The notes beneath the pieces were generated by a model. That model was not told the DNA's origin, did no database searches, and saw only the letters and a program-made list of their open reading frames with translations. Shown piece after piece: positions 44,394 through 54,131 of a DNA stretch of 64,000 nucleotides. Positions within the stretch are counted from its first letter, which is position 1; the number at the start of each line of letters is the position of its first letter. The position numbers and the translations under genes were made by a program. The stretch comes from Rhodalgimonas zhirmunskyi (GTDB lineage Bacteria > Pseudomonadota > Alphaproteobacteria > Rhodobacterales > Rhodobacteraceae): the NCBI GenBank assembly GCA_030848925.1, contig JANFFA010000001.1, positions 1,450,615 to 1,514,614 of the forward strand, given 5' to 3'.

Positions 44394-44647
44394 GTGTCTT
44401 ACTCCTTAGGTGCCCTCTACGGGCGGTTTTGCTTTGTCTGGCTGGCGATGCGTGTCACCGGCTCTCCTTGGGGTTAGCGTTTCCCGGAGGGAAGCGCGGA
44501 ACCCGAAAGTTGTCCGCCCAAGGGCGGGCAACGAAAGGGCAGATGCCCGGGTGGTGATGGGCCCGAAGGCCGGGGTCTTGGCCCCCGCGCTTTGCGGCGC
44601 GGGGTGGGCGGGCGGGAGCGCCGCAAAGCGCGTCCCGTCCTTTATTC
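44394..44647 (-). other. rpoA-rplQ spacer rich in hairpins
   Basis: 254 non-coding bases between rpoA and rplQ. They include a 14-bp perfect inverted repeat with a G-rich loop (44587-44631), an 11-bp hairpin with one mismatch (GTTGTCCGCCC, 44509-44519, with 44522-44532) and a TTCCCGGAGGGAA palindrome. No coding frame is convincing. It looks like a processing, terminator or regulatory region rather than a gene. Confidence 0.6.
44587..44631. repeat. Perfect 14-bp inverted repeat with a G-quadruplex-type loop
   Basis: GCGCTTTGCGGCGC (44587-44600) and its exact complement (44618-44631). The 17-base loop begins GGGGTGGGCGGGCGGG on the plus strand, four G runs with one-base links, which satisfies the G-quadruplex rule. 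On the transcribed minus strand the loop is C-rich. Confidence 0.8.
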
Positions 44648-45664
44648 TCAGAACGCGTCTTCGAATTTCTTGGCGAGGTCCTCGATATTGTCGGGGGGCC
44701 AGTCCTCGACATCCATCCCGAGATGCAGACCCATGCCCGAAAGCACTTCCTTGATCTCGTTGAGCGACTTGCGGCCGAAGTTCGGGGTGCGGAGCATCTC
44801 GGCTTCGGTCTTCTGGATCAGGTCGCCGATGTAAACGATGTTGTCGTTCTTCAGGCAGTTCGCCGAACGCACCGACAGTTCCAGCTCGTCCACTTTCTTC
44901 AGCAGAAGCGGGTTGAACTCGAGACCATCGTCTTCGACTTCGCGGCCAGCGGCCTCGGGTTCGTCGAAGTTCACGAAGATCGACAGCTGGTCCTGCAGGA
45001 TCCGCGCGGCATAGGCCACGGCGTCTTCCGGCGTAACAGACCCATCGGTTTCGATCTTCATGGTCAGCTTGTCATAGTCCAGAACCTGACCTTCGCGGGT
45101 CGGCTGCACGTCGTAGGCGACCTTTTTGACCGGCGAATAGATCGCGTCGATCGGGATCAGACCGATGGGCGCGTCTTCCGGCTTGTTCTTGTCAGCCGCG
45201 ACATAGCCCTTACCGGTGTTGACGGTCAGTTCCATGTAAAGGTCGGCGCCTTCGTCGAGGTGGCAGATCACGTGATCCTTGTTGAGGATCTCGATGCCTG
45301 CGCTGTCGGCGATGTCACCGGCGGTGACGACACCCGGGCCCTTGGCGTTAACCGAAAGGCGCTTGGGCCCTTCGACTTCCATACGGACCGCGACGCCCTT
45401 GAGGTTCAGAACCACATCGGTCACGTCTTCACGCACACCGGCGACGGACGAAAACTCGTGCAGCACGTTGTCGATCTGGACGCTGGTGATGGCGGCGCCC
45501 TGCAGGGAGCTCATCAGAACGCGGCGCAGCGCGTTGCCCATCGTCAGACCGAAGCCGCGCTCGAGCGGTTCGGCGATAACGGTGGCCTGGCGGGTCGGGT
45601 CATTGCCCGGCTTCACCTCCAGCTGCGTCGGTTTGATCAGCTCCTGCCAATTCTTGTGGATCAT
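44648..45664 (-). CDS. rpoA: DNA-directed RNA polymerase alpha subunit
   Basis: 338 residues. An N-terminal assembly domain ([26 protein letters not shown] near residue 35) and the C-terminal alpha-CTD ([40 protein letters not shown]) are joined by a linker. Start ATG 45664 ([10 protein letters not shown]) was chosen over an in-frame ATG further upstream because it gives the standard length. It follows rpsK by about 110 bases and precedes the hairpin-rich spacer. Confidence 0.98.
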   Translation of the reverse strand: MIHKNWQELIKPTQLEVKPGNDPTRQATVIAEPLERGFGLTMGNALRRVLMSSLQGAAITSVQIDNVLHEFSSVAGVREDVTDVVLNLKGVAVRMEVEGPKRLSVNAKGPGVVTAGDIADSAGIEILNKDHVICHLDEGADLYMELTVNTGKGYVAADKNKPEDAPIGLIPIDAIYSPVKKVAYDVQPTREGQVLDYDKLTMKIETDGSVTPEDAVAYAARILQDQLSIFVNFDEPEAAGREVEDDGLEFNPLLLKKVDELELSVRSANCLKNDNIVYIGDLIQKTEAEMLRTPNFGRKSLNEIKEVLSGMGLHLGMDVEDWPPDNIEDLAKKFEDAF

Positions 45665-45775
45665 GCGTCCCTCCATTCCTGTTTCTGCCCCATGTCCGAA
45701 AGGCAAAAACGCCCGAGGTTTCAAAATGACGGCATGGGGCCGTGCGCTGGCGCGGCCCCATGTAATCGGTAAAGG

Positions 45776-46168
45776 TTAGACCCGGCGGCGTTTCGGCGGG
45801 CGGCAGCCATTGTGCGCGATCGGCGTCACATCACGGATCGAAGTGATGTTGAAGCCAACAGCAGCAAGCGCGCGCAGTGCCGATTCACGGCCCGAACCGG
45901 GGCCCTGCACTTCGACTTCCAGCGTCTTGACGCCGTGTTCCTGTGCCTTCTTGCCCGCATCTTCAGCGGCCATCTGGGCGGCATAAGGGGTCGACTTGCG
46001 CGAGCCCTTGAAGCCCATGGTGCCGGCCGACGACCATGCGATCGCATTGCCCTGCACGTCCGAGATCAGGATCTTGGTGTTGTTGAAGCTGGAGTTCACA
46101 TGTGCGACGCCAGCTGCGATGTTCTTGGAGACCTTCTTCTTGCCTCCACGACGGGTATCACGTGCCAT
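45776..46168 (-). CDS. rpsK: 30S ribosomal protein S11
   Basis: 130 residues. Typical core [49 protein letters not shown] and the C-terminal [19 protein letters not shown]. It lies in the platform of the 30S subunit near the mRNA exit. It is 15 bases downstream of rpsM in the same operon. The N-terminal [15 protein letters not shown] is lineage-typical. Confidence 0.98.
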   Translation of the reverse strand: MARDTRRGGKKKVSKNIAAGVAHVNSSFNNTKILISDVQGNAIAWSSAGTMGFKGSRKSTPYAAQMAAEDAGKKAQEHGVKTLEVEVQGPGSGRESALRALAAVGFNITSIRDVTPIAHNGCRPPKRRRV

Positions 46169-46183
46169 TGGTTGAGACCTCCC

Positions 46184-46552
46184 TTACTTCTTCTTGCCGG
46201 CAATGGCCTTTGCGGGGCCTTTGCGGGTGCGAGCGTTGGTGTGGGTGCGCTGACCGCGCACGGGGAGGTTGCGACGATGGCGCAGACCGCGATAGCAGCC
46301 AAGGTCCATCAGGCGCTTGATGTTCATCTGCGTCTCACGGCGAAGGTCGCCTTCGACGGTGAAGTTCGCGTCGATGTGCTCGCGGATGGCCAGAACTTCG
46401 GCATCCGAAAGCTCGTTCACGCGACGGGTGCTGTCGATGTTCACGGCTTCACAGATGGCGCGGGCCGATGCAGGGCCGATTCCGGTGATGTAGGTGAGCG
46501 CGATCGGAACGCGCTTGGCGGTCGGGATATTGACGCCGGCGATACGTGCCAC
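46184..46552 (-). CDS. rpsM: 30S ribosomal protein S13
   Basis: 122 residues. Starts [22 protein letters not shown] and carries the helix-two-turn-helix region and the basic tail ending [23 protein letters not shown] that contacts the P-site tRNA. It is the first gene of its transcription unit, behind a separate promoter-like sequence and a leader with two hairpins. In many bacteria this position is the target of S4 control. Confidence 0.98.
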   Translation of the reverse strand: MARIAGVNIPTAKRVPIALTYITGIGPASARAICEAVNIDSTRRVNELSDAEVLAIREHIDANFTVEGDLRRETQMNIKRLMDLGCYRGLRHRRNLPVRGQRTHTNARTRKGPAKAIAGKKK

Positions 46553-46572
46553 GTTATCTTTCCTTTCGTTGC

Positions 46573-46633
46573 GGTTCCGTAGCTCCGGAACCTTTTTTCA
46601 CAACGTAAGCCCGAGGCGTTTCTCGCTTCGGGC
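46573..46633 (-). promoter_or_regulatory. Two leader hairpins upstream of rpsM
   Basis: GGTTCCG / CGGAACC stem (46573-46592) and a longer GCCCGAGGCG... / CGCTTCGGGC stem (46609-46633), both in the 5' leader of rpsM between the promoter-like site and the start codon. They are candidates for ribosomal-protein autoregulation. Confidence 0.45.
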
Positions 46634-46708
46634 CGCAGCTGAATTCGAGGTGGTTTGATCCGCCCGGGTGCGACCCAGAGAGAATCAGTCCCCGGTAGGG
46701 GATGGTGC

Positions 46709-46737
46709 TGGTTAGTGGGATATGGAGAGGGCGTCAA
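46709..46737 (-). promoter_or_regulatory. Promoter-like site for the rpsM-rpsK-rpoA-rplQ unit
   Basis: On the minus strand TTGACG (46737-46732), 17-base spacer, TAACCA (46714-46709), about 160 bases before rpsM. It lies just downstream of the adk terminator, so it would restart transcription. Confidence 0.5.
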
Positions 46738-46772
46738 CCCTTGCACCGAAACTGTCCCGCCCGGCACGGAAA

Positions 46773-46803
46773 AAGGCCCCCGGTTCTCTTTGTCGGGGGC
46801 CTT
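46773..46803 (-). terminator. Terminator after adk
   Basis: Perfect 10-bp stem AAGGCCCCCG / CGGGGGCCTT (46773-46782 with 46794-46803), 11-base loop, followed on the minus strand by a run of T. It ends the secY-adk unit. Confidence 0.88.
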
Positions 46804-46827
46804 CTCTTTTTCGTCGTCAGGTGCGAC

Positions 46828-47406
46828 TTAGCTGTCGAGGATACCTGCGATCGCGGTCTGGACCGCAGCGATTTCACCCAAGCCATCGACCGACTTCAAT
46901 TGTCCCTTGGCATAGTAGTAACCGATCAGCGGCGAGGTCTTCTTGTAGTATTCCATCAGCCGGATCTTGAGGCTTTCGGCGTTGTCATCGGCGCGGACGG
47001 GCTGGCCGGCCTTGCGGGCCTCTTCTGCGCGTCCGACGATCCGGTCGACAAGGACCTCATCATCGACCTGCAACTCGATCACGGCGTCGAGGGTTTCGTT
47101 CTTTTCGTCCAGCAACCCGGCCAGCGCATCGGCTTGGGCCAGTGTGCGCGGGAAACCGTCGAAGATGAACCCGCCCTTCTTGTCGCCTTCCAGCTTCTCG
47201 CGGATCAGACCGATCACGATCTCATCGGTCACAAGCTCACCGGCATCCATGATCGCGGCAACTTTCTTGCCCATCTCGGTTCCGCTGGTGCGCGCGGCAC
47301 GCAGCATGTCACCGGTGGAAAGCTGGATCATGTCACGGGTTTCGACAAGGTGCCCTGCTTGGGTGCCTTTGCCTGCCCCCGGCGGTCCTAGGAGAATGAT
47401 GTTCAT
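46828..47406 (-). CDS. adk: Adenylate kinase
   Basis: Interconverts ATP, ADP and AMP. 192 residues with P-loop [10 protein letters not shown] (about residues 7-16), the [12 protein letters not shown] loop and the [12 protein letters not shown] motif. The LID region is the short type without the zinc fingers, as in other alphaproteobacteria. Its start overlaps the secY stop (ATGA). A strong terminator follows. Confidence 0.97.
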   Translation of the reverse strand: MNIILLGPPGAGKGTQAGHLVETRDMIQLSTGDMLRAARTSGTEMGKKVAAIMDAGELVTDEIVIGLIREKLEGDKKGGFIFDGFPRTLAQADALAGLLDEKNETLDAVIELQVDDEVLVDRIVGRAEEARKAGQPVRADDNAESLKIRLMEYYKKTSPLIGYYYAKGQLKSVDGLGEIAAVQTAIAGILDS

Positions 47407-48764
47407 CGGCGAGCCGGTCCTTTCTTCTTACGCCGCCGTCCTTTACCGGACAGCTGCGACTTTTCTATCAACCCCTCGTACTGGTGTGCCAGAAGGTGGC
47501 TTTGCACCTGCTGGATCGTATCCATTGTGACCGAGACCACAATCAGCACCGAGGTGCCCCCAAAGTAGAATGGGATCGCCAGCTGGCTGCGCAGGACTTC
47601 CGGCAACAGACACACAGCGGCAAGATAGGCCGAACCAAGCACAAGGATACGATTGACGACATATTCCAGATAATCGGCCGTTTTCTTGCCCGGGCGGATG
47701 CCGGGAACGAAACCGTTCTGGTTTTTCAGGTTGTCGGCCACGTCATCGGGTTTGAACGAGACGTTGAACGTGTAGAAATAAGCAAAGAACACGATCATGG
47801 CGACAAAGAACAACAGGTAGAGCGGCTGGCCGGGGCCAAAGTAGGCCAGGAGCCAACTCATGAAGGCGTTGGTCTGGTTGCCCGAGAAGGTGCTGATCGT
47901 GGTCGGCAACAAGAGCAGCGACGAGGCAAAGATCGCCGGGATAACGCCCGCCGGGTTCACCTTGACGGGCAGGTGCGAGTTGCCACCATCATAGACCTTC
48001 ATCCCCACCTGACGGCGCGGATACTGGATGTGGATCTTGCGCAGGGCACGTTCCATGAACACCACGAAGGCGATCACGGCGACGACCATGATGAAGACAC
48101 CGATGATCACGGCCGGGCTGACCGCACCCGAGCGGCCTTGGCTGAGGAACTGGGCCAGAGCCGCGGGCACCTCGGCGATGATGCCGACGAAAATGATGAG
48201 CGAGATACCGTTGCCGATGCCGCGCGCGGTGATCTGCTCACCCAGCCACATCAGGAACATAGTGCCGCCGACCAGCGTGATGATCGTCGACGAAACAAAG
48301 AAGAAGCCCGGATCAGTCGCCAGATCGCCCGCCTCAAGGCTTTTGGCAAGGCCGTAGGCCTGAAGCGTGGCCAGGAATACCGTGCCGTAGCGGGTCCACT
48401 GGTTCATCTTCTTGCGGCCCTGTTCGCCCTCTTTCTTCATCTGTTCCAGCGCCGGCACCATGGAGGCCAGAAGCTGAACGATGATCGAGGCCGAAATATA
48501 GGGCATGATGCCGAGGGCAAAGATGCCCATCCGACCCAGCGCACCGCCGGTGAACATGGTGAGAATCCCACCAAGCCCCTGCCCTGCGCCTTCCATGAAG
48601 TTGCGCAGCGCCGTGCCGTCGATCCCGGGCACCGGGATATAGGTGCCCAGCCGATAGACGATCAGCAACCCGAGGGTAAAGAAGATACGATTGCGAAGGT
48701 CGGTGGCTTTGCCCAGCGCCGCCCAGCTCGTGTTGGCGGCCATCTGTTCTACGGCGGATACCAT
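47403..48764 (-). CDS. secY: Preprotein translocase subunit SecY
   Basis: Channel-forming subunit of the SecYEG translocon, 453 residues with ten hydrophobic helices. Conserved blocks are [26 protein letters not shown] and the cytoplasmic loop [19 protein letters not shown] near the C-terminus. The C-terminal tail is Lys/Arg-rich. A hairpin precedes it after rplO. rpmJ (L36), often found nearby in other bacteria, is not seen between secY and adk. Confidence 0.97.
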   Translation of the reverse strand: MVSAVEQMAANTSWAALGKATDLRNRIFFTLGLLIVYRLGTYIPVPGIDGTALRNFMEGAGQGLGGILTMFTGGALGRMGIFALGIMPYISASIIVQLLASMVPALEQMKKEGEQGRKKMNQWTRYGTVFLATLQAYGLAKSLEAGDLATDPGFFFVSSTIITLVGGTMFLMWLGEQITARGIGNGISLIIFVGIIAEVPAALAQFLSQGRSGAVSPAVIIGVFIMVVAVIAFVVFMERALRKIHIQYPRRQVGMKVYDGGNSHLPVKVNPAGVIPAIFASSLLLLPTTISTFSGNQTNAFMSWLLAYFGPGQPLYLLFFVAMIVFFAYFYTFNVSFKPDDVADNLKNQNGFVPGIRPGKKTADYLEYVVNRILVLGSAYLAAVCLLPEVLRSQLAIPFYFGGTSVLIVVSVTMDTIQQVQSHLLAHQYEGLIEKSQLSGKGRRRKKKGPARR

Positions 48765-48784
48765 GCGCGGTCTCTTTCATGCAG

Positions 48785-48820
48785 GCGCCGCCGGGCTAGG
48801 TTTCCCCGGCCCGGCGGCGC
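48785..48820. terminator. Perfect 12-bp hairpin between rplO and secY
   Basis: GCGCCGCCGGGC / GCCCGGCGGCGC (48785-48796 with 48809-48820) with a 12-base loop. The T tract is on the plus-strand side. In the direction of the operon it may act as a partial terminator or processing site. Confidence 0.5.
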
Positions 48821-48871
48821 TTTTGGAAAACTTGAGGTTATCTAAGCCCCGGACGCGCCGGGAACAACCTC

Positions 48872-49345
48872 TTATTCAGCGGCAGCCGCGGCCTTGACGG
48901 TCAGCGACCCACCGGCCTTCTCGACAGCCTCGATGGCGGACTTCGACGCGCCGGTGACTTCGATGTTCAGTTTCGCGGTTACATCGCCTTTGGCGAGAAC
49001 ACGCACACCGTCAAGTTTGCGACGAACGAGGCCGGATGCGACGAGTGCGTCTTCGGTGATGGCGGCGCCAGCATCGAGTTTCTTCTCGTCGATGAATTTC
49101 TGGATCAGGCCCAGGTTCACTACGGCAAATTTCTTGCGGTTCGGCTTGTTGAAGCCACGCTTGGGCAGGCGCTGGTAGAGCGGCATCTGGCCGCCTTCGT
49201 AGCCATTGATGGCCACGCCCGAACGGGATTTCTGACCCTTGATACCGCGACCGGCGGTCTTGCCCATGCCCGAACCGGGGCCACGGCCAACGCGCTTGCG
49301 TGTTTTCGTTGCGCCGGGATTGTCGCGCAGTTCATTGAGTTTCAT
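48872..49345 (-). CDS. rplO: 50S ribosomal protein L15
   Basis: 157 residues. N-terminal basic Gly-rich region [29 protein letters not shown] and the C-terminal globular half with an Ala/Lys-rich end. Start ATG 49345 (MKLNEL) is the standard L15 start; the in-frame extension upstream is a non-coding Arg-rich stretch. It is separated from rpmD by 225 bases with a hairpin. Confidence 0.97.
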   Translation of the reverse strand: MKLNELRDNPGATKTRKRVGRGPGSGMGKTAGRGIKGQKSRSGVAINGYEGGQMPLYQRLPKRGFNKPNRKKFAVVNLGLIQKFIDEKKLDAGAAITEDALVASGLVRRKLDGVRVLAKGDVTAKLNIEVTGASKSAIEAVEKAGGSLTVKAAAAAE

Positions 49346-49502
49346 ATCGCTTCTCCTTTGCCGGAATTGACCCCGAAGCGGAATGGTCAAACGCGGCGTT
49401 TCTTGATTGTTGAGTCGTGCGCCCAAAGCGGGCCACCGGGGGCGTATAGAACCTCTGCACTGGCTTTGCAAGCCTGCCGCTTGGCCCGTTCCCTAAATGC
49501 GA

Positions 49503-49530
49503 AACGCCCCCGGTTTTCACCAGGGGCGTT
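49503..49530 (-). terminator. Hairpin between rpmD and rplO
   Basis: AACGCCCC / GGGGCGTT (49503-49510 with 49523-49530), preceded on the minus strand by the rpmD end and followed by TTTCGC. It probably gives partial termination inside the ribosomal operon. Confidence 0.5.
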
Positions 49531-49570
49531 CAATCTCGCTGGGCGGGACAAACCCGCCAAGAAACGGGCC

Positions 49571-49759
49571 TTAGCCCTTTTCTTCGACGATCTCGACCAT
49601 GTGGGGGATCTTGGCGATCATGCCACGCACGGCGGGGGTATCTTCCAGCTCGCGGGTCTTGTGCATCTTGTTAAGGCCAAGGCCGATCAGCGTCTGGCGC
49701 TGTTTGGCCGGGCGGCGGATCGGAGAGCCGATCTGTTTGACAACAATGGTTTTTGCCAT
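49571..49759 (-). CDS. rpmD: 50S ribosomal protein L30
   Basis: 62 residues. Starts [34 protein letters not shown] and ends with the [22 protein letters not shown] stretch, all typical of L30. It follows rpsE by 5 bases. No anomaly was noticed. Confidence 0.96.
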   Translation of the reverse strand: MAKTIVVKQIGSPIRRPAKQRQTLIGLGLNKMHKTRELEDTPAVRGMIAKIPHMVEIVEEKG

Positions 49760-49764
49760 GGGTC

Positions 49765-50343
49765 TCAGGCCTCCTCAGCCACTTGGTCGCTCTTGTGCGT
49801 CGCATCATCGCGCTTGGGCAGGATGTCGGCAACTTTCTTGCCGCGACGCTGGGCCACCATGCGCGGGCTCGACTCTTTGAGCAGGCCGTTCATCGTGGCG
49901 CGGATCATGTTGTAGGGGTTCTGCGAGCCGAGCGATTTGGAAACCACATCCTTGACGCCCAGCATCTCGAACACGGCACGCATCGGACCACCGGCGATGA
50001 TCCCGGTCCCTTCCGGGGCGGTGCGCATCACGACTTTACCGGCGCCGTGGCGGCCTTCCATGTCGTGGTGCAGGGTGCGGCCTTCGCGCAGCGGTACGCG
50101 GATCATCTGGCGCTTGGCTTGTTCGGTGGCCTTGCGGATCGCCTCGGGCACCTCTTTCGCCTTGCCCTTGCCGAAGCCGACACGGCCCTTCTGATCGCCA
50201 ACCACGACGAGTGCGGCAAAGCCGAAGCGCTTACCACCCTTCACGGTTTTGCTCACACGGTTGATCGCAACCAGACGGTCTGCGAATTCAGGGGTCTCTT
50301 CGCGGTCGCGACCACGTCCCCGGCGGTTATCACGTTCTGCCAT
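49765..50343 (-). CDS. rpsE: 30S ribosomal protein S5
   Basis: 192 residues with the double-stranded RNA-binding-like N-domain ([47 protein letters not shown]) and the C-terminal domain ([41 protein letters not shown]). A charged tail follows. It lies 119 bases after rplR. S5 sits near the mRNA entry channel and shapes translational fidelity. Confidence 0.97.
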   Translation of the reverse strand: MAERDNRRGRGRDREETPEFADRLVAINRVSKTVKGGKRFGFAALVVVGDQKGRVGFGKGKAKEVPEAIRKATEQAKRQMIRVPLREGRTLHHDMEGRHGAGKVVMRTAPEGTGIIAGGPMRAVFEMLGVKDVVSKSLGSQNPYNMIRATMNGLLKESSPRMVAQRRGKKVADILPKRDDATHKSDQVAEEA

Positions 50344-50462
50344 CAGGCATTCCTTTCATCATGGCGCGTCATACCCGTGCGCCGATTTATCCAATCCAGG
50401 TGCCACCGCATCATGCGTCAGGCCCGGATCATCGGGGCGGCGTTGCCGCCGCCCGCAAGTTC

Positions 50463-50822
50463 TTAGAGCTTCAGTCCGCCTTCACGCGCGGCGTCGGCCA
50501 GGGCCTTCACCTTGCCGTGGTAGAGGAAACCACCACGATCGAAATAGGCTTCTTCCACGCCGGCCTTCTTGGCCCGCTCGGCAATCGCGGCGCCGACTTT
50601 GGCGGCGGCCTCGATGTTGTTCTTGCCGACCACACCGAGATCTTTCTCGAGGGTGGATGCCGCGGCCAGAGTGCGACCGTTCACGTCGTCGATCAGCTGA
50701 ACGCTGATGTTCTTCGACGAGCGATGCACCGAAAGACGCATCTTGCCGCGATTGACCTTGCGAAGCTTGTTCCGGACGCGCAGGCGGCGCTTGAGGAACA
50801 GTTCCCGTTTGCTGTTTGCCAT
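50463..50822 (-). CDS. rplR: 50S ribosomal protein L18
   Basis: 119 residues. Starts [23 protein letters not shown], typical of L18, and ends with [19 protein letters not shown]. It binds 5S rRNA together with L5. The start 50822 is 11 bases after the rplF stop; an upstream in-frame extension was rejected. Confidence 0.97.
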   Translation of the reverse strand: MANSKRELFLKRRLRVRNKLRKVNRGKMRLSVHRSSKNISVQLIDDVNGRTLAAASTLEKDLGVVGKNNIEAAAKVGAAIAERAKKAGVEEAYFDRGGFLYHGKVKALADAAREGGLKL

Positions 50823-50833
50823 TTTTCCCGTCC

Positions 50834-51367
50834 TTACTTCTTCTTGCCTTCCTTGCGGAAGATATACTCGTCTTTGTACTTGATCCCTTTGCCTTTGTAG
50901 GGCTCGGGAGCACGCCATTCGCGGATATTTGCCGCGACCTGACCGACGAGTTGCGCATCATCACCTTCGACCACGATCTGGGTGTTCTTCGGGCAGGTGA
51001 CAGTCACCCCCTGAGGAACTTCGAAGTCGACATCGTGGCTGAGGCCAAGGTTCAGTTTCAGGACATTGCCCTGCATCTGCGCCCGGTAACCCACGCCGTT
51101 GATCTCAAGCTCTTTCTTGAAGCCTTCGGTCACACCTTTGACCATGTTGGCCACGATCGTGCGGCTCATGCCCCACTGCTGGCGCGCGCGCTTGGACTTG
51201 CCGCGCGGCGTCACCGTGATCACATTGTCATCGAGCGTGATCGTCACGTCATCCGTGGCGGTGAAGGTCTGGGTCGCTTTTGGACCCTTCACTTCAACGG
51301 TCTGGCCCGAAATCGTGGCAGTTACGCCCGACGGCAGATCGACCGGTTTTTTCCCAATACGAGACAT
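50834..51367 (-). CDS. rplF: 50S ribosomal protein L6
   Basis: 177 residues with two repeated L6 folds. Recognised by [15 protein letters not shown] at the start and the C-terminal [28 protein letters not shown]. It lies at the base of the L7/L12 stalk. Confidence 0.97.
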   Translation of the reverse strand: MSRIGKKPVDLPSGVTATISGQTVEVKGPKATQTFTATDDVTITLDDNVITVTPRGKSKRARQQWGMSRTIVANMVKGVTEGFKKELEINGVGYRAQMQGNVLKLNLGLSHDVDFEVPQGVTVTCPKNTQIVVEGDDAQLVGQVAANIREWRAPEPYKGKGIKYKDEYIFRKEGKKK

Positions 51368-51379
51368 CGTCAGACCTCC

Positions 51380-51772
51380 TTAGAAGACGGTGCAGAGCAC
51401 TTCGCCGCCGACATTCTGGCTGCGTGCGCTTGCATCCGACATCACGCCCTTGGGCGTGCTGACAATCGACACGCCAAGGCCCTGACGGACCGAGGGGATG
51501 TCCTTGACGCCCATGTAAACGCGGCGGCCGGGGGTCGAAACCCGCTTCAGCTCGCGAATGACGGGGGCGCCTTCGTAGTATTTCAGGCTGATTTCGAGGG
51601 TCGGGTGACCCGCGGCATCGGTGCCTGCTTCATAACCGCGGATGTAGCCTTCGTCAGCCAGCACATCCAGAACCCAGGCGCGAAGCTTCGACGCCGGAGT
51701 CGACACGGTGGACTTGCCACGCATCTGCGAGTTGCGGATACGGGTGAGCATATCGCCGATAGGATCGTTCAT
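51380..51772 (-). CDS. rpsH: 30S ribosomal protein S8
   Basis: 130 residues. Starts [31 protein letters not shown] and ends with the [35 protein letters not shown] block. S8 binds the central domain of 16S rRNA and in E. coli controls the spc operon. No S8-like mRNA site could be confirmed here by eye. Confidence 0.97.
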   Translation of the reverse strand: MNDPIGDMLTRIRNSQMRGKSTVSTPASKLRAWVLDVLADEGYIRGYEAGTDAAGHPTLEISLKYYEGAPVIRELKRVSTPGRRVYMGVKDIPSVRQGLGVSIVSTPKGVMSDASARSQNVGGEVLCTVF

Positions 51773-51785
51773 ATCTGTCTCTCCC

Positions 51786-52091
51786 TTACCAGCTCGATTT
51801 CACCATGCCGGGGATCTGGCCCGACGAACCGAGTTCGCGCAGGGCGATCCGGCTGATTTTCAGCTTGCGGTAATAGGCGTGAGGACGCCCCGTCAGCTGG
51901 CAACGATTGTGCAGGCGCGTCGCCGAAGAGTTGCGCGGCAGCTTGGCCAGCTTCAGGGAGGCGCGGAAACGCTCTTCCATCGGCTTGGCTTGATCGTTGA
52001 TGATCTCTTTCAGCTCGGCACGCTTGGCGGCGTACTTTGCGACCAGCTTCTCGCGCTTCTTCTCGCGCTCAATCATGGATTTCTTAGCCAT
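51786..52091 (-). CDS. rpsN: 30S ribosomal protein S14 (zinc-free form)
   Basis: 101 residues, the long C-minus form without a CxxC zinc motif. Starts [28 protein letters not shown]; the C-terminus [39 protein letters not shown] is the standard S14 core. It lies between rplE and rpsH. Confidence 0.97.
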   Translation of the reverse strand: MAKKSMIEREKKREKLVAKYAAKRAELKEIINDQAKPMEERFRASLKLAKLPRNSSATRLHNRCQLTGRPHAYYRKLKISRIALRELGSSGQIPGMVKSSW

Positions 52092-52112
52092 ATCTTTATC
52101 TCCTCCCGCGGA

Positions 52113-52676
52113 TCACGAGTTGAAGGGCATGTTGAAGGCTTTCAACAGGCTCTTGGCTTCCGCATCAGTCTTCGCGGTGGTGGCAATGATGATGTCCATG
52201 CCCCAGATCTCATCGACTTTGTCGTATTCGATCTCGGGGAAGACGATGTGTTCCTTCAGGCCCATGGCATAGTTGCCACGGCCATCGAAGCTTTTGCCCG
52301 AAACGCCGCGGAAGTCGCGGATACGGGGCATTGCAACGGTGATCAGACGATCAAGGAATTCATACATCCGGTCGCCGCGCAGCGTGACCTTGGCGCCCAT
52401 CGGCATGCCGTCACGAACGCGGAAGCCAGCGATCGAGTTCTTCGCCACGGTCATCAGGGCCTTCTGGCCTGCGATCAGGGTGAGATCCTCAACAGCCGAC
52501 TTGGCCTTCTTGCTGTCCTTCACGGCGGCACGACCGCAGCCGATGTTCAGCACGATCTTGTCGAGACGCGGGATTTGCATGTCGTTCTTGTAGCCGAACT
52601 CTTCTTTCAGGGCACCACGGATGGTGTCTTTGAAAGCGGCCTTCAAACGCGGGGTATAGGTTGCAGCATCAAGCAT
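52113..52676 (-). CDS. rplE: 50S ribosomal protein L5
   Basis: 187 residues. Shows [25 protein letters not shown], the [29 protein letters not shown] block and the C-terminal [34 protein letters not shown]. Binds 5S rRNA. Its start overlaps the rplX stop by 8 bases. Confidence 0.97.
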   Translation of the reverse strand: MLDAATYTPRLKAAFKDTIRGALKEEFGYKNDMQIPRLDKIVLNIGCGRAAVKDSKKAKSAVEDLTLIAGQKALMTVAKNSIAGFRVRDGMPMGAKVTLRGDRMYEFLDRLITVAMPRIRDFRGVSGKSFDGRGNYAMGLKEHIVFPEIEYDKVDEIWGMDIIIATTAKTDAEAKSLLKAFNMPFNS

Positions 52677-52980
52677 CGATCACGTCCCCCGTGGTCTTGG
52701 CAATACGCACTTTCTTGCCGTCTTCGATTTTGAAGCCGACGCGCGTGGGTTTGCCGTTCTTGTCAAGCATCGCCAGGTTGGAGAGCTGGATGGGAAGCGC
52801 TTTGGGAATGCGTCCACCTTGGCTCGTCTGGCTCTGACGGGTGTGGCGGATGGCCATGTTGATGCCTTCCACGATGGCCTTGCCGGCCTTCGGATCCACG
52901 GATTGGATGGTGCCCTGCTGGCCTTTGTCTTTGCCGGCAAGCACGACGACCTTGTCGCCTTTGCGGAGTTTAGCAGCCAT
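52669..52980 (-). CDS. rplX: 50S ribosomal protein L24
   Basis: 103 residues starting [25 protein letters not shown], a KOW motif. Initiator of large-subunit assembly. The start at 52980 is one base after the rplN stop; the in-frame ATG at 53001 lies within rplN and gives an atypical MLRRCCK leader, so it was rejected. Confidence 0.97.
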   Translation of the reverse strand: MAAKLRKGDKVVVLAGKDKGQQGTIQSVDPKAGKAIVEGINMAIRHTRQSQTSQGGRIPKALPIQLSNLAMLDKNGKPTRVGFKIEDGKKVRIAKTTGDVIDA

Positions 52981-52981
52981 C

Positions 52982-53350
52982 TTACAGCACCTCCGGAGCA
53001 AGCGAGATGATCTTCATGAAGTTCTTCGCGCGCAGCTCACGAACCACCGGCCCGAAGATACGGGTGCCGACCGGCTCGTTGTTGTTGTTGAGGATGACGG
53101 CGGCGTTGCGATCAAAACGGATCGCGGTGCCGTCTTCGCGGCGGACTTCCTTGGCGGTGCGCACGACGACAGCTTTACGCACGTCGCCCTTTTTCACGCG
53201 GCCGCGCGGGATGGCTTCCTTTACGGATACGACGATGATGTCGCCGACCGAAGCGTATCTACGCTTGGAACCACCCAGGACCTTGATGCACTGAACTCGG
53301 CGAGCGCCGGAGTTGTCAGCAACATCCAGATTGGTCTGCATCTGGATCAT
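52982..53350 (-). CDS. rplN: 50S ribosomal protein L14
   Basis: 122 residues. Starts [33 protein letters not shown] and ends with [24 protein letters not shown]. It sits at the subunit interface. 83 bases separate it from rpsQ. Confidence 0.98.
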   Translation of the reverse strand: MIQMQTNLDVADNSGARRVQCIKVLGGSKRRYASVGDIIVVSVKEAIPRGRVKKGDVRKAVVVRTAKEVRREDGTAIRFDRNAAVILNNNNEPVGTRIFGPVVRELRAKNFMKIISLAPEVL

Positions 53351-53433
53351 ATGGTTTCTCCCGACCTATGGGGGGCCGATGCATTGGCCTTGCCCCCAGG
53401 GTTTCGATTTAAAAACGGAAAAGCTCCGAGGGC

Positions 53434-53664
53434 TTACGCCTCCAGAACCTCCCAACGTTTCGTCTTGGATTTCGGAGCGCATTCAATGATGCGAACCGTG
53501 TCACCCACCTTGTAGGTGTTCTTCTCATCGTGCGCCCGGTATTTTTTGGACTTACGAATGGTCTTCTTCAGAACCGGGTGCGTGAAGCGGCGTTCGACGC
53601 TTACGGTGACGGTCTGGGCGTTGGCGTCCGAGGTTACGGTGCCTTGCAGGATACGCTTGGGCAT
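53434..53664 (-). CDS. rpsQ: 30S ribosomal protein S17
   Basis: 76 residues, OB-fold. Starts [47 protein letters not shown] and shows the usual [15 protein letters not shown] region. It follows rpmC by 14 bases. Confidence 0.97.
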   Translation of the reverse strand: MPKRILQGTVTSDANAQTVTVSVERRFTHPVLKKTIRKSKKYRAHDEKNTYKVGDTVRIIECAPKSKTKRWEVLEA

Positions 53665-53678
53665 AATTCAGGCTCCTC

Positions 53679-53885
53679 TTACTCGGCCTTGGCCGCGGCT
53701 GCGGCTTTTTCGTTCAGAATGGTCAACACACGTGCGGTGTCGCGCTTTACGGCGCGCATACGCGATGCGTTTTCCAGCGAGCCGGTGGCGTGCTGGAAGC
53801 GCAGGTTGAAGCTTTCTTTCTTGAGGTTGGCCAGATCTTCCTTGAGCTGGTCAGCCGACTTTTCACGCAGATCGCTCGCGTTCAT
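53679..53885 (-). CDS. rpmC: 50S ribosomal protein L29
   Basis: 68 residues, helical hairpin: [55 protein letters not shown]. An Ala-rich tail follows. It is the first gene of the rpmC-rpmD unit, with a promoter-like site about 100 bases upstream; rplP, which usually directly precedes it, is 3.4 kb away because of an inserted cassette. Confidence 0.97.
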   Translation of the reverse strand: MNASDLREKSADQLKEDLANLKKESFNLRFQHATGSLENASRMRAVKRDTARVLTILNEKAAAAAKAE

Positions 53886-53976
53886 GTCTTTTTTCCTTTT
53901 TCAACATCACCGGCAGGCCCCTATGCCGCGGCGCGGCGGGTCACCCTGATTCCGGTGGAGGTCAGATGAAGGCTGC

Positions 53977-54005
53977 GCAATACACGGGGGGCCATGCCTT
54001 GGCAA
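53977..54005 (-). promoter_or_regulatory. Promoter-like site for the rpmC unit
   Basis: Minus-strand TTGCCA (54005-54000), 17-base spacer, TATTGC (53982-53977). It would start transcription about 85 bases before rpmC. The long split from rplP makes a promoter here necessary. Confidence 0.55.
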
Positions 54006-54131
54006 CCCCCCTGCCGCAGTTTTCTATGGTGTCGCGTCGTGGCGAAAGAATTCGGCCGCGCCCTGCTAGCACCAGAACGTGGCCGAATCCAAGATCAATG
54101 TCGGGAAAGCCCCGGCATAAAGGACCGCGAC

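Noticed and set aside
47484..48845. 453-codon plus-strand frame opposite secY
   Set aside because: His/Asp/Arg-rich antisense of SecY; not a gene.
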